From assembly GCA_032690845.1 (NCBI GenBank), contig CM064429.1:11874569-11938568 (forward strand): 64,000 nucleotides of DNA. Reading direction: 5' to 3'. How positions within the stretch are numbered: position 1 is the stretch's first letter; every line of letters starts with the position of its first letter. Below, in pieces: positions 11,740 to 24,132 of this stretch. Below the pieces are notes generated by a model. The model worked only from the letters and a program-made list of their open reading frames with translations, was not told where the DNA came from and did no database searches. A program made the position numbers and the translations under genes. The DNA is from Eleusine coracana subsp. coracana (taxonomy: Eukaryota; Streptophyta; Magnoliopsida; Poales; Poaceae).

Positions 11740-13330
11740 GGACTTACTTCAGCTTGGCACCATCCGGAGATGATAGTACAGCCCTCACACCAGCTCTTTT
11801 CAGCTATAAGGAGCCATGAAAACACATTGTCCAGTAGGTTAGTTCTTGCGTGGTTGGTGGCAATTCGGCCTCTGTCGACTCAGCAACGTAGTTAGATAGC
11901 GCTTGAGCCTTGATCGCATCGCGCAGTTTGAAGATAATTTCATATGTGCCAAGCTCAATAGCTCACTTGGCGATTTTGCTAGTAGCATCCCGACTGTGGA
12001 GAAAATCACTAAGCCCAAAAGATGTGTAGACCTCAATCGGGTGGTCAACAAAGTAATGCTTTAGTTTGCGAGATGTCATTAACAATGCGTAGACTAACTT
12101 CTGGAGCTGAAAGTATCATACCTTGGAATCTGATAGAACCTCGCTTACAAAATACACCGGATGCTGCACCTTTTGAGCCTTGCCATCTTCCACCTGTTTG
12201 ATCGCCAGCACAGTGCTGACAATTGTGTGGTTGCGAAGATAAATAGCTACAAAATTTTCTTTCGGTCGGGAGGTGTCAGCACCAGTTACCCGCTAATATA
12301 CGTCTTGAACTTGTCCAAGGCTTTTTTCGCTTCGTCGTTCCAGATGAACGAACCCTACTTTTTAAGTAATCAGAAGTAAGGTAGCCCTCGAACGCCGAGT
12401 CGTGACATGAACCTGCTAAGTGCCGCCATGCAACCGATTAACTTCTAGATATCTTTTTGAGAAAGTGAACTGCCCATCCTTAGTATGGCGTTGACCTTCT
12501 CTACGTTTGCTTCGATTCCCCTCTGCGAGACCAACAAACATAGTTTCTTTCCTGATAGGACGCCAAAGACACATTTCTCGAGATTTAGCTTCATGTTGTA
12601 CTTGCTTAGGTTGTCGAATGTCTCGGCTTGGTCTTGCATTAGGTCGGAGGCGAGTCGGCTTTTTACGACCACATCGTTGACGTAGGCCTCAATGTTCCTC
12701 CTGATCTGCTCGTGTAGGCAGTGCTGCATGGTTTGCTAGTAGTTGCCGCTGGCGTTCTTCTATCCAAAAGGCATGGTCATATAAGAAAAAGCCCCAAAGG
12801 GCATAATGAACGACGTCTTTAGTTGGTCGGATTCGCTAAGGGGGATCTGATGGTACACCGAGTAGGCATCTAAGAAGCATAATAAAATGCAACCAGCCAT
12901 TGAGTTGACCACCTGATCGATGTGATGAAGAGTGAAGGGATCCTTAGGGCAGGCCTAATTAAGGCTAGTGTAATCCACACACATCCGCCACTCCCTGTTC
13001 TTCTTTCTCACCAGGACTGGGTTAGCTAACCAGTCGGGGTGAAAAACTTCTTTGATGAAACCGACCGCCAGTAATCGACCAATCTCTTTTCGAATCACGA
13101 CCTTGCGGCCCTGCAAGAATCGTCGAAGTCGTTGGCTCATAGGTTTAGCGTTTGGGTTAACATGTAGTTTGTGCTCAGCCTTTTCCCTTAGAACACCCGA
13201 TATATCAAAAGGTTTCCATGCAAATATATCAGTATTACCACGAAGGAAAAGGATGAGCATACTTTCCTATTCAGCATCTAAATTGACCCCAATATTGGCG
13301 GTCTTGGATACGTCATTGTCATCTAACTGT
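11740..13330 (-). pseudogene. Tat-1 reverse transcriptase and following RNase H1 region
   Basis: The N-terminal RT block at 12955-13260 includes WLANPVLVRKKNREWRMCVDY. The palm continues in broken frames (MPFG near 12770) and the catalytic box lies at 12673-12684. That box reads YVND instead of YVDD, so a catalytic aspartate has become asparagine. The connection region follows at 12600-12445, and the first RNase H domain is only traceable as short frames to about 11740. Many stops are present. Together these show an old, inactive copy. Confidence 0.75.
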
Positions 13331-13337
13331 ATCTTTT

Positions 13338-14290
13338 TCAACTCCACGGTTTCTGCCTACACCATGGCCTTCGACACCTTCTTGGGAGGAGAGTCAACTC
13401 CTCTGCTTTTGCAACCTCCAGCTTCAACTCAACGAGTTCAGACGCCATAACCTTCTTTTCTGCTAGTTCACAACTTTGAAAGTCGCAGTCGTACGATGTC
13501 TTCACGTCCGAACGCCCAATAATGGCGTGGTAAGTGGATTCCAGATCCACCACCTCGAAGGTTATGCGCTCGGTTCTATAGTTCTGCCGAGTCCCGAACG
13601 TGACCACCAGAGTGATTTGCCCCAGGGCCACCATCTGCATGCCTGGAATGACGCCATGAAAGGGCGACCGACTGGGCTTGAGGTCGATAAGAGGTCTGTC
13701 GAGCTCATTGAAGGTCTTCACAAAGAGGATGTCCAAGCTACTTTCTCCATCCACCAGCACCCTATGGAGTCGCACTCGATTCACGGTTGGCGACAACACC
13801 AACAGGTATTTGCCAGGTCTAGGGATGTGGTCCGGGTGGTCCGATCGATCAAAAGTTATCGGGACCTCGGACCAATGCAGATATTGAGGCACAGCCGGTG
13901 AGATCGAGTGGACCTCTCGGTAAAGAATCTTCTGATGGCATTTTGAATCAGCAGTGGACCTGCCATAGATATAGTTGACCTCCTGCTCAAGATCTTGGAA
14001 TTCCTTCTTATCCTCGTTGTCTTTGTCCTTGCTTTTCTTGTTGCCCTTGTTGACCCAAGGGCGTTCCTTACAGACCTTCAAAGTATGGTGCGCTCTTCAG
14101 CTTGAAGCATTCCTTGGCCTTCTGTGCGCCGTCATGCAGCAAACAAGGGCCCTCGAGCATCTTGTCGAAGTTGTCCTGAGTGACTTGCCTTCTTTGAGGG
14201 GGATGTTCAGTATTAGCGACCGTTCTGTCCTGCTTGCGCTTCCTGTCATCGTCCTTGTTGTAGTTGGGTGGTCTCGACTGATTGCGGTTG
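13338..14290 (-). pseudogene. Tat-1 gag end and protease
   Basis: A 247-codon frame (13338-14081) carries a Lys/Asp-rich linker and an aspartic-protease-like block ending with a YHAIIGR motif. The active-site region reads VDGESSLDILF where related proteins have an Asp-Gly-Gly-Ser-Ser core, so a glycine is replaced by glutamate. Upstream, shifted frames to 14290 give the end of gag. The frame is cut at 14290 by the CRM-type LTR. Confidence 0.65.
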
Positions 14291-15212
14291 TGATGAGGAC
14301 ATCACTCCTATGGATAAACACAACACTCCTCCAAATCTGACTTGCAAGGTCCAATGACTAGAGCTCGTGCACGACGACTAAATTTAGAGGTGAGCTCGTT
14401 CCTACGTTCTTCGCTATATGTTACTTTTGAGAATGGTTTGCTACCTAATGATTATTTTATGATTAGAAACCATGGAGAGGACCAGGAGATGATGAGAGAA
14501 GGAGTTGGGAACGTGGAGGACCAGCAAGGGCTCGGAAGCCAAAGTGGAGGCCCAATCAAAACCGACTTCGAGTCTGTTTCGGGGCCTAGGACCAGTCTGT
14601 ACTAAAACAGTCGCCCACGACGCATACGGACTCGGATTTGGACGTTCTACATATGCACGGAAACATAAGGAGAAGACCTTTCCAATGCCACCGGCCTCAT
14701 GTCAAAATGCATCCGGAGTCATCAGGTATCGTCAAAACAAGAGAGAGTCCAGAATCTGTGTCGGTGCTGCGTCGCCTATTTTTGGCCTTTGGGCTTTGTA
14801 TCTAGTTGAGCCCAATTAGGGGCGCCTCCAGAGGGTCTTGCACGACCCTAGGGTCTTTATATACAGCTGCCGCCGCACCATTAGGGTTCGGGTTTTGCTT
14901 AGATCAATTCTGTTCATAAACAGTTTCGCCGTTCATCGGTTTGTGAGACCCCAACTTCGAGAGTTTAATCATACATCTGCAATTGTGTTGTATTCTTCGT
15001 TGTTCTTGCTTGTGTTCTTGATTCGTAGGCAGGGATTAGCCTTCTCGGCGAGGTCAATCGTCTTTGGACGGTTGATAACCAGAGGAGACGTCGTGCTGCG
15101 ATTGCGGGGTTTAGAACGTGCTGTTCTGAAGCCGGATCGATTTGTGTGTCGCCTCTGACCAAATCAACTTACCAAGAACCTTTCGAAAGATCGGAAACCC
15201 TTGTCCACATCA
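14291..15212 (+). repeat. CRM-type LTR without target duplications, plus strand
   Basis: This 922-bp repeat matches the LTRs of the complete CRM element at 17505-25056 (there in reverse) from TGATGAGGACATC to TTGTCCACATCA. A TATA-like TTTATATACA lies near 14856-14865. The five bases before it (GGTTG) and after it (AGTGG) do not match. The seven bases after it (AGTGGTA) equal the first internal bases next to the primer binding site of the complete element. I therefore read it as a 5' LTR whose element was deleted a few bases into the internal region, not a simple solo LTR. Confidence 0.8.
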
Positions 15213-17499
15213 AGTGGTAGGTGGGGCCCCTCCGGCTGGCAGGTAGGTGGGTCCCATCCTCTGTTAAGTCGGTTTTCCTCCCGTGCAATCCTGTGTAGCC
15301 ATGTCATGGATCCGTGGGGAGTCCGGTTGGTGCTCTCCCATTGGTTGGAATGTTATTTCACAGATCTTGCCCCATTTCTCCACTCCTTTTATATGTAGTC
15401 TCTGCATGCACATAAATCTCCAAGGACAAGTGGAATCTTATTAATCCTAGCTACCATGCGTGTACGAAATGCTAAGTCCTCCCTTATTTATGGCTATATT
15501 GATGGTCGGAATTGCTATTTAATGACCGTCAACACATATGGGTCGCATTACATAATATATAGCACATATCAATATACCTATTATGTTGGACATTAGTTCA
15601 TCCACCTGGGATGAACATTGTTGTAATTTGGTGATCAGCCACCCCACCTCTAACCGTTCGATGCAAGTTGATTTTCAGCATCAACTACCACACTACATTT
15701 CTGCTTAGCAAAATTTAGGAGCTTCATCTTTTCCTCGGCATGTACTTTCAATGGTGTATGAAGAGAGAATCAATTTATCAACAACATGAATAATTAATAA
15801 ATACAGGATTCTTTGTTGAAGCTTACTTACTAGATGGGAGTCATATGCCTCCATCACTAGCCTTTCAAATTTTTCAATCTCATCTTTCTCAGCCGTCTCA
15901 TCTATACCAGCTTGTAAATACTTTCAGTATGATATGTTGTTCTGATATTGGTAAATTCTGCAATCTTTGCCTCCACTCAGCGATGGATTGGTTTTGGAAC
16001 AGGATTTTCATCTAGACCATTCGGATCTTCATAAAGTTGTTGTTGGCACTGACCAACCTTCAGGCTTTTCATTCATTGGGACATCTTCGGTCGACTGAGA
16101 CTTATCAGCGCCACTTTTGGGCACACCACCAGCAGCTTCCGTTCGGGTTTGTTCCTGAGCATCACTCTGGAGTGTGGCGGTCCTATCAGGCATCGCTGTG
16201 CCAGATTGTTAGTCTCATGTCGAGGAAGTGCTAGAAGTTTTGCACAATATAAATATATTTTCATTTTTCAAAAGCAGACGTATGAAAACAACACGATTTA
16301 ATGGCACAAAATGACGAGAGTATTACCTTTGCCGATGCTTTAATTCCAAACTAGCCACCTTGGGCGAGTTTTCAACAGAAGTGGTTGACGTTGATGATTG
16401 TGGGGGTGGTGTAGGTGGATTATTATCACTCATCCGAGTGGTTTCATCTTTTGTTGTGCCACCTCCTGACGACTTTGCACCAGGCCAAGTGCCCTTCTCG
16501 TCGCCTTTTTTGCCACATTGCCTTGCATCTGGGCAGTCCTCTCTGCTAGAGATTCCACTTCATTTGAGTCCTCCATTACTGCTTTTCGACATTTGGAAGT
16601 TAGGGGTTGTTCTTTGGATCTTTCACGAACTGGTGGGGGAAGCGGAGGCTCAGAGATATGCCGATCCAAGGACTACAAGAATCAAACATATAAATCTTTG
16701 ATGAGATTAATAATTGATGGATAAAATTGAGCATGTGCCTAGTTACCTGTTTCCTGGTTGTGAACAAATGATACCCATATAAATCAGAAAAGTGGAGAAG
16801 ATAGTTTCCAGCCTGCCTTTTAGTTCCCTATCAGACATGGCTTTGGGCACTTCCCGTGTGGGGTTTGTTTCCAAATTAAAGCGCCATCCACGATGATGAG
16901 TCTTTTCATTGGTTGCTCTCTCCTGTATATGAAGCTACCAGCAACGTGCACACTAGTTACATGTTTTTCCTTCAACTGCTTAATGATATCCAGGAGCTTA
17001 TCTACTTCTTTTCACTTTTTAGGTGACCCCTTGGCAAACCAGGTGAGTTGTGGCACGGGCAGTTCAGCATTAAAATTTGGTAGGGGTAGAGCATGGTTGC
17101 CATGGAAGAACCATTGAGTATGTCACACCTTATTTTTTGTCGGCAAGGGGACCTCAATACACTTTGACTTGTTTCTAAACTGCAACCTAGCACCCCCAAT
17201 AATATTTTTTATTTTTGGCTTTCAGGACAAACAACTCTTTGAAAAGATCTAAATGGGGATGGATGCCCAAGAAGACTTCACAAAAAATGAAAAAAAATAT
17301 AGATATGCAGTACAGAGTTCAGATTTAGATTTACAAGGCTAATCCCATAAAAATGAAGCAGCTTGCAGACAAAATCAGAGCATGGGATCCCAAGACCTGG
17401 ATAAAAGAAAGATGAAAATACTTTGGTGTGATCAACAGGCGGCTGAGGAATAGTCTGATCTAGGGTTTCGATCCATTCCACTGTCTCTTGATCTTGAAG

Positions 17500-17504
17500 C
17501 ACCT
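17500..17504. other. Target-site duplication CACCT, left of the complete CRM element
   Basis: The five bases CACCT directly before the LTR are repeated at 25057-25061 directly after the other LTR. This proves insertion into the extra-ORF exon. Confidence 0.9.
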
Positions 17505-18428
17505 TGATGTGGACAAGGGTTCCCGATCTTCCGAAAGGTTCTTGGTAAGTTGATTTGGTCGGAGGCGACACACAAATCGATCCGGCTTCAGAACAGCACG
17601 TTCTAAACCCCGCAATCGCAGCACGATGTCTCCTCTGGTTATCAACCGTCCAAAAGACGATTGACCTCGCCGAGAAGGCTGATCCCTGCCTGCGAATCAA
17701 GAACACAAGCAAGAACAACGAAGATTGCAACACAATTGCAGATGTATGATTAAACTCTCGAAGTTGAGGTCTCACAAACCGATGAACGGCGAAACTGTTT
17801 ATGAACAGAATTGATCTAAGCAAAACCCGAACCCTAATGGTGCGGCGGCGGCTGTATATAAAGACCCTAGGGTCGTGCAAGACCCTCTGAACGCGCCCCT
17901 AATTGGGCTCAACTAGATACAAAGCCCAAAGGCCAAAAATAGGCGACGCAGCACCGACACAGATTCTGGACTCTGTCTTGTTTTGATGATTCCCGATGAC
18001 TCCGGATGAATTTTGACATGAGGTCGGCGGCATTGGAAAGGTCTTCTCCTTATCTTTCCGTGCATATGTAGAACGTCCAAATCCGAGTCCGTATGCGTCC
18101 TGGGCAACTGTTTTAGTACAGACTGGTCCTGGGCCCCGAAACAGACTCGAAGTCGGTTTTGATTGGGCCTCCACTTTGGCTTCCAAGCTCTTGCTGGTCC
18201 TCCACGTTCCCAGCTCCTTCTCCCATCATCTCCTGGTCTTCTCCATGGTTTCTAATCATAAAATAATCATTAGGTAGTAAACCATTCTCAAAAGTAACAT
18301 ATAGCGAAGAACGTAGGAACGAGCTCACCTCTAAATTTAGTCGTCGTGCACGAGCTCTAGTCATTGGACCTTGCAAGTCCAGATTTGGAGGAGTGTTGTG
18401 TGTATCCATAAGAGTGATGTCCTCATCA
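17505..18428 (-). repeat. 3' LTR of the CRM element
   Basis: On the minus strand it starts TGATGAGGACATC and ends GTCCACATCA. It also encodes the last ~105 codons of the polyprotein (to 18113). Confidence 0.9.
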
Positions 18429-19591
18429 TCCTCCCCCTCTTGAAGTGGAGTCGTCCTCGACTCGAGCTCATCCTCTTCTCCCAAGTATGGTTTCAAATCT
18501 GAAATGTTAAAAGTAGGACTAACCCCGAACTCGGGAGGCAACTCAAGTTTGTATGCATTATCATTAATCTTCTCTATTATTTTGAATGGACCATCAGCTC
18601 TAGGCATTAGTTTAGACTTTCTCAATTCTGGAAATCTATCCTTCCTTAAGTGTAACCACACTAAATCTCCTACATCAAGCTTTACTTCCTTTCTACCCTT
18701 ACTGCCAGCAATTTTATAGTTTTCATTCATCTTTTCAATGCTAAGTCTAGTGGTCTCATGCATTTGCAAAATAAATTCAGCACGCTCCTTAGCATCAACA
18801 TGAACTCTCTCATTAATAGGTAGAGGAAGTATATCAAGTGGAGTACGGGGATCAAAACCATACACTACCTTGAATGGACTTACCTTGGTAGTAGAATGTG
18901 TTGCCCGATTATAAGCAAACTCAACATGAGGTAAGCATTCTTCCCATTGCTTCAAATTTTTCTTCAAAATAGCTCGCAACATAGTACCCAAAGTGCGGTT
19001 CACAACCTCAGTTTGTCCATCAGTTTGTGGATGACAAGTTGTAGAAAATAACAACTTTGTACCCAACTTATTCCAAAGTGTGCGCCAAAAATGACTCAAG
19101 AATTTTGCATCACGATCTGAAACAATAGTAGAAGGCATACCATGCAAACGTACAATTTCTTTGAAAAAAAGATCAGCAATGTAACTAGCATCATCAGTTT
19201 TATGACATGGTATAAAGTGTGCCATCTTGGAAAAACGATCCACAACAACAAAAATGCTATCACTCCCCCTCTTAGTCCTAGGCAGTCCTAAAATAAAGTC
19301 CATAGAAATATCCGCCCAAGGAATAGAAGGAACAGGATGTGGCATGTATAAACCATGTGGATTCAATCGAGACTTAGCTTTTTGACATGTAGTGCAGCGA
19401 GCAACAAAACGCTCAACATCTTTCCTCATCCTTGGCCAAAAGAAGTGTGTGGCCAAGATATCCTCCGTCTTCTTAGCACCAAAATGACCCATCAATCCAC
19501 CTCCATGCGCCTCCTGCAACAATAAAAGACGAACGGAACCAACTGGAATGCATAGGCGGTTAGCTCTAAACAAGAAACCATCATTCAACAC
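18113..19591 (-). pseudogene. CRM integrase and C-terminal region, reading into the LTR
   Basis: This 492-codon frame continues the polyprotein after one in-frame stop. It has the zinc-binding HHCC region (HGGGLMGHF with CTTCQKAK), the catalytic core (DISMDFILGLP, IVSDRDAKFLSHFW, TDGQTEVVNRTL), and a GPY/F-like module (ADGPFKIIEKINDNAYKL). The C-terminus starting near GPMTRARARRLNLEVSSF corresponds to the CR-type motif of CRM elements, thought to aid centromeric targeting. The coding sequence crosses the LTR boundary at 18428 and ends at 18113. No frameshift was seen in this part. Confidence 0.85.
18429..18443 (-). other. Polypurine tract of the CRM element
   Basis: On the minus strand an AAGAGGGGGAGGA tract directly abuts the 3' LTR start. 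Confidence 0.8.
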
Positions 19592-19612
19592 AAATTTGTG
19601 CCAAGCACGACC

Positions 19613-22600
19613 TTATTTACAGTGCAGCAATACATCTTTAAAATCAACATCAGCAACATATTGTTCTTTAATTGCCTCAAGTCCAAAAATTCTACAATCA
19701 AGTTGAGACAACAAAGTATATCGCCTAGATAAAGCATCAGCAATCACATTATCCTTCCCTTTCTTATGTTTAATAATATAAGGAAAAGACTCAATAAACT
19801 CAACCCATTTAGCATGTCTACGGTTCAAATTACATTGACAACGAATATACTTAAGTGATCCATGATCAGAATGAATAACAAATTCTTTGGGCAACAAATA
19901 ATGACGCCACGTCTCTAAAGAACGTACAAGTGCATATAGTTCCTTATCATACGTGGAATAATTCAAAACAGGCCCAGTAATTTTCTCACTAAAGTATGCA
20001 ACAGGTTTACCATCTTGCATCAAAACACCACCAATGCCTATACCACTAGCATCACATTCAAGCTCAAAAGTCTTATCAAAATTGGGTAATTGCAGCAATG
20101 GTGCATGTGTAAGTTTGTCCTTCAAAGCATCAAAAGACTCATGATGTACCTTACCAAAATGGAAGTCAACGCCCTTCTTTGTCAACTCATGCAATGGTGC
20201 AGCAATGGTGCTGAAATCTTTGACAAAGCGGCGGTAGAAACCTGCAAGACCAAGAAAACTCCTCACCTGTGTGATAGTTTTTGGTACAGGCCAGCTCTTT
20301 ATGGCTTCAATCTTCGCCTCATCCACCTCAATTCCCTGTGGAGTCACAACATAGCCAAGAAAAGAGACTCGATCCGTGCAAAAGGTGCACTTCTCAAGGT
20401 TACCAAATAAACGTGCAACTCGCAAAGCATCAAAAACAGCACGTAAATGAATCATATGATCATCCATAGATTCGCTATAAATCAAGATATCATCAAAGTA
20501 GACAACCACAAATTTGCCAATAAAAGGTCTTAAAACCTCATTCATCAAACGCATGAAAGTACTGGGTGCATTAGTTAACCCAAAAGGCATTACTAACCAC
20601 TCATACAACCCGAATTTGGTTTTGAAAGCTGTTTTCCATTCATCTCCAAGTTTCATTCTAATTTGATGGTAGCCACTACGCAAATCAATTTTAGTGAAAA
20701 TTATAGCACCACATAACTCATCAAGCATGTCGTCTAGCCTAGGAATAGGATGACGATACCTAATAGTAATGTTATTAATGGCTCTACAATCTACACACAT
20801 ACGCCAAGAACCATCTTTCTTAGGAACCAAAAGTACAGGAACAGCACAAGGACTAAGTGATTGACGAACATACCCACGATCCAAAAGGTCTTGGACTTGT
20901 CGTTGTATCTCCTTAGTCTCCTCAGGGTTGGTCCTATAAGCAGCACGGTTTGGCAAAGTAGCACCAGGAATCAAATCAATTTGATGCTCAATCCCTCTCA
21001 AAGGTGGCAAGCCCGAGGGTATCTCAGCTGGGAAAACATCCTCATACTCCTGCAAAAGGTTAGTGACAGCAGGAGGCAAAGCACTAGAAGCAATATCACC
21101 AAGCAAAAACAAGGCTTGTTTGCATATCAAAGCATAACAAATATCATCAGTAGAAATTTCAGCAAGCTCAGATTTTGTGGCAAGACATGAACGACCTTGT
21201 AATTTAATTGCAGCACCCTTAGAACTTGAAGAATCATTAACATTACTTGGTGTAGAATTAACAGGTTGCTGAATTTCAGGGCTTTTATTTTTCAAACTAG
21301 CAGCTCGTTCTAAATCAGCTTGTACAATTTCAGCAGGGGTCATTGGTAACAAAGTAATTTTAGTTCCTTTATGCATAAAAGTGTACTTATTACTTTTACC
21401 ATGGTGTACAGCATCATTATCAAATTCCCAAGGTCTACCCAATGAAAGTGAACAAGCTTGCATGGGTACAACATCACAATCAACAGAATCCACATAGGAA
21501 CCAATGGAAAAAGGAACTCTGCAAGTTTGTGTTACCTTAGCTTTTCTAGAGTCATTTAACCACTGAATGTAGTATGGATGTGGATGTGGGCGTGTGGTCA
21601 AATCAAGCTTCTTAACCACATCAGAACTCACCAAATTGTTGCAGCTTCCTCCATCAATGATGACACGTGCCCGACGGTTCTTGATGACGAAGAAAATCTG
21701 GAACAAGTTATGTCGCTGCATCATCTCGGGCTGCTGGATTTGTGTGCTAAGCACACGCTGCACAATAATATTCATGTAGCCCGTGGTATCTCCGCCTCCA
21801 AGGACGAGGTCACCGCTGGTGGCAGCGACATCCTCCTCCTCATCCTCCACATCGGAGGTGCTCATGTAACCGCCATCATCTGTTGCCACATATGCTCGCC
21901 TACTTGGGCAGTCTTTCTGCACATGGCCAAGACCATGGCATCGGTGGCACTGAATCCCTGTAGTGCGTCCCGTCGAAGCAACAGAGGAGGCACTACTAGC
22001 CGGTACCTGCACAGAATTTTTACCTGAGCGCGTAGAAGGGGCAGGGGCTGATCTTGGTGCTGCAGAAACAACACTAGCTGGTGGGGGCGGCCGGAAAGAT
22101 GGCTTGGGCAACCCCGAAGTCCCCGTCGGCCGTGGTGGGTAGAAATTCCTGGACTTGCTGTACTCCTCAAAAGCCTGGAAAAGTCCCTGTGATTCTTTCT
22201 CTACAAGCATAGCATACTGGAAACACTGGTTGAGGGTATAAAATTCTTTATAATCAAGGATGTCCTGAATTTCTTTTCTCAAACCAGAATAAAAGCGGCA
22301 AATCTGATCCTCTACTTTTTCAACCACAGCACAACGAATCAAACCCTTCTGAAGCTCACTAAAATACTCCTGAACAGTTTTATCTCCTTGATCTAAACGC
22401 TGCAGTTTATTACGAATTTCTCTATAAAAAGAAGGAGGAACAAAACGATCACGCATTTCTACCTTAAGTTCTTCCCAAGTAGTAGGCAAATCGGTTTCAG
22501 CAGCTAGACCACTCCACCAAACAATAGCAAAGTCCTTAAACTCACTAGTGGCTTGTCTAACTCTATGTTGTTCAGGAACAAGATGGGCATTAAATTTTTG

Positions 22601-22902
22601 TTCTACCGTCATTTCCCAATCAAGGTAAGCATCACCATCGTACTGACCCGAAAACGAAGGAATTGAAAACTTAATTTTAGCATACGGATCATCTGGAGCA
22701 TAGTTATCTTGTGTGCGACGGTTGTGGTTGTGGAAACCACCCATACCTTGAGGGTTACGTTGCAAACGGCGTCGGTGACGGCCCTAGTGATCGTCTCTGC
22801 CAAATCACTCTGAACCTCCTGCAAAGCCTTTTGTAACTGATCTTGGCTCACGCACTCATCAAATTTTGAGGGCGAAGCACCCTCTCCATCGCTTCCTGAC
22901 AT
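19613..22902 (-). pseudogene. CRM gag, protease, reverse transcriptase and RNase H
   Basis: Gag starts at the ATG at 22902 (MSGSDGEGASPSKFDE). A frameshift near 22770 separates this start from the 1050-codon main frame. In that frame gag covers about residues 30-200, a CCHC knuckle (CHRCHGLGHVQKDC) is near 273-286, the protease active site IIDGGSC is near 369, RT runs from about 600, with the YFDD box near 756, and RNase H is at about 895-1010 (ECDASG, DKELYALV, HSDHGSLKY). The frame ends at a stop at 19613-19615, and the polyprotein then continues in the same frame into integrase. One point change could account for that stop. Confidence 0.85.
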
Positions 22903-24120
22903 CAGAAACACCAAAACAGGAAACAAAAAGTGAAGGTTATCCCTACAAAACTACTAAGCAGTGGTGCCTCTCAACACAGCAAAAGTAAGCTTCTTGCAAA
23001 GCTCTTACAAAGTTCTGAAAACAACAAAGCGAAGGATACCAGGGAGAAGTGTTCCACGATTGCAAGGGTTACCAAATAACCTAAGTGCTGTCCAGAAGAA
23101 GTATGTAGAGCTAGGAAGGCCAAATATATATATATGAGTGGCACACAAATCAAAAACAGATAGTAAAGCTGAATAAGTGCCCAAATAACTTATCCCTAGT
23201 TGCTGGTCTAACTATGTCCTAGAACAGTAGTGATAGCAAAGAAGAAACAAAGAGACAAAGGGACACAGTCGATAACAGGGGGCTTAGTGTAAAACAGCCA
23301 AACTCAGAAATTCCAGGGGGCTAGATGGAGCACTAGTAGGAATCCCAAATTTCTTTTATTTTATTTTATTTTTTTGATATTTTTTTCCAACTCACTAGCA
23401 AACAGGAAGAAACCACAAAAAATTTCAGCTCAAACCGAGATAGGACGTGGCCTACAGAAAATCTTGAAGTTTCAGAAAACGTCGGGTTTCAACTTGAATG
23501 AATTTTTTCTTTATCTTCCCGATTTTTTTTGAATTTTTTGACGAGGGCACACAGGGCATAGCCCAGTGTGGGTATGCTCAACTTTTCGTCTAGAATCTCC
23601 TGTAAAAATTTCAGCCAAAACGGACAACCGAGCGAAAAGTTATGGCTGTTTTACCGAAGGGGTGTCGGAATCGGTTATGAAGAACCCGGGGTTTTGAGTG
23701 AAATCCGAGTCGGGCTTGGGGTCGGGTAGGGAGTTTTTTGGCAAGGTGGATGCAGCGGAAAGTGGAATTTATGAAAAGTGGTCCGAGGTGGTGAGGGTAG
23801 GTTTAGGGTGGGATTAGGGTGGGCGTGTTGATCAATCAACCTTAGCACACAAAGCCGACAAAACCGAGGATGGTGAAGGGGATGGCGGCTAGGGTTGCAA
23901 GGAAAACACTACTGACGACAAAAACACAAACTAAACCAGCGACTAAACAAGAACTAGGGCACAAACTCAACACTACGGACTCTGAAATTGAAATATGCAA
24001 AGGCTAAACACGTGGTTATGGGCGGGGGAAATTTTTTTTTTTGGTATTTTCAGTGGACGATAGGAAGAACACGAAAACAAAACTAAAGGGTAGTGTGAAC
24101 CTGACGGTGCACCTGAAGCT
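22903..24120 (-). other. CRM 5' untranslated region
   Basis: About 1.2 kb lies between the primer binding site and the gag start. No convincing coding region was seen. It is T- and A-rich near 23350-23540. Confidence 0.6.
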
Positions 24121-24132
24121 CTGATTACCACT
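24121..24132 (-). other. Primer binding site of the CRM element (initiator-Met tRNA type)
   Basis: On the minus strand the LTR is followed by AGTGGTAATCAGAGC. Apart from one extra A, this equals the TGGTATCAGAGC complement of the 3' end of plant initiator methionine tRNA. Confidence 0.7.

Larger units (their letters stand above)
6605..14290 (-). mobile_element. Decayed Tat-lineage Ty3/gypsy retrotransposon (Tat-1), LTRs missing
   Basis: From right to left the minus strand carries gag/protease (14290-13338), reverse transcriptase, RNase H and integrase (to 10129), then an extra ORF in the opposite orientation (6634-9649). The order gag-PR-RT-RH-INT with an antisense extra ORF before the 3' LTR is characteristic of the Tat lineage. 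The right side is cut by a CRM LTR at 14291. The left side stops near 6605 against MULE-like sequence, so neither LTR survives. Confidence 0.7.

Noticed and set aside
21578..22027. Plus-strand frames opposite CRM gag-pol
   Set aside because: They are antisense shadows of a coding region with clear domains on the other strand.
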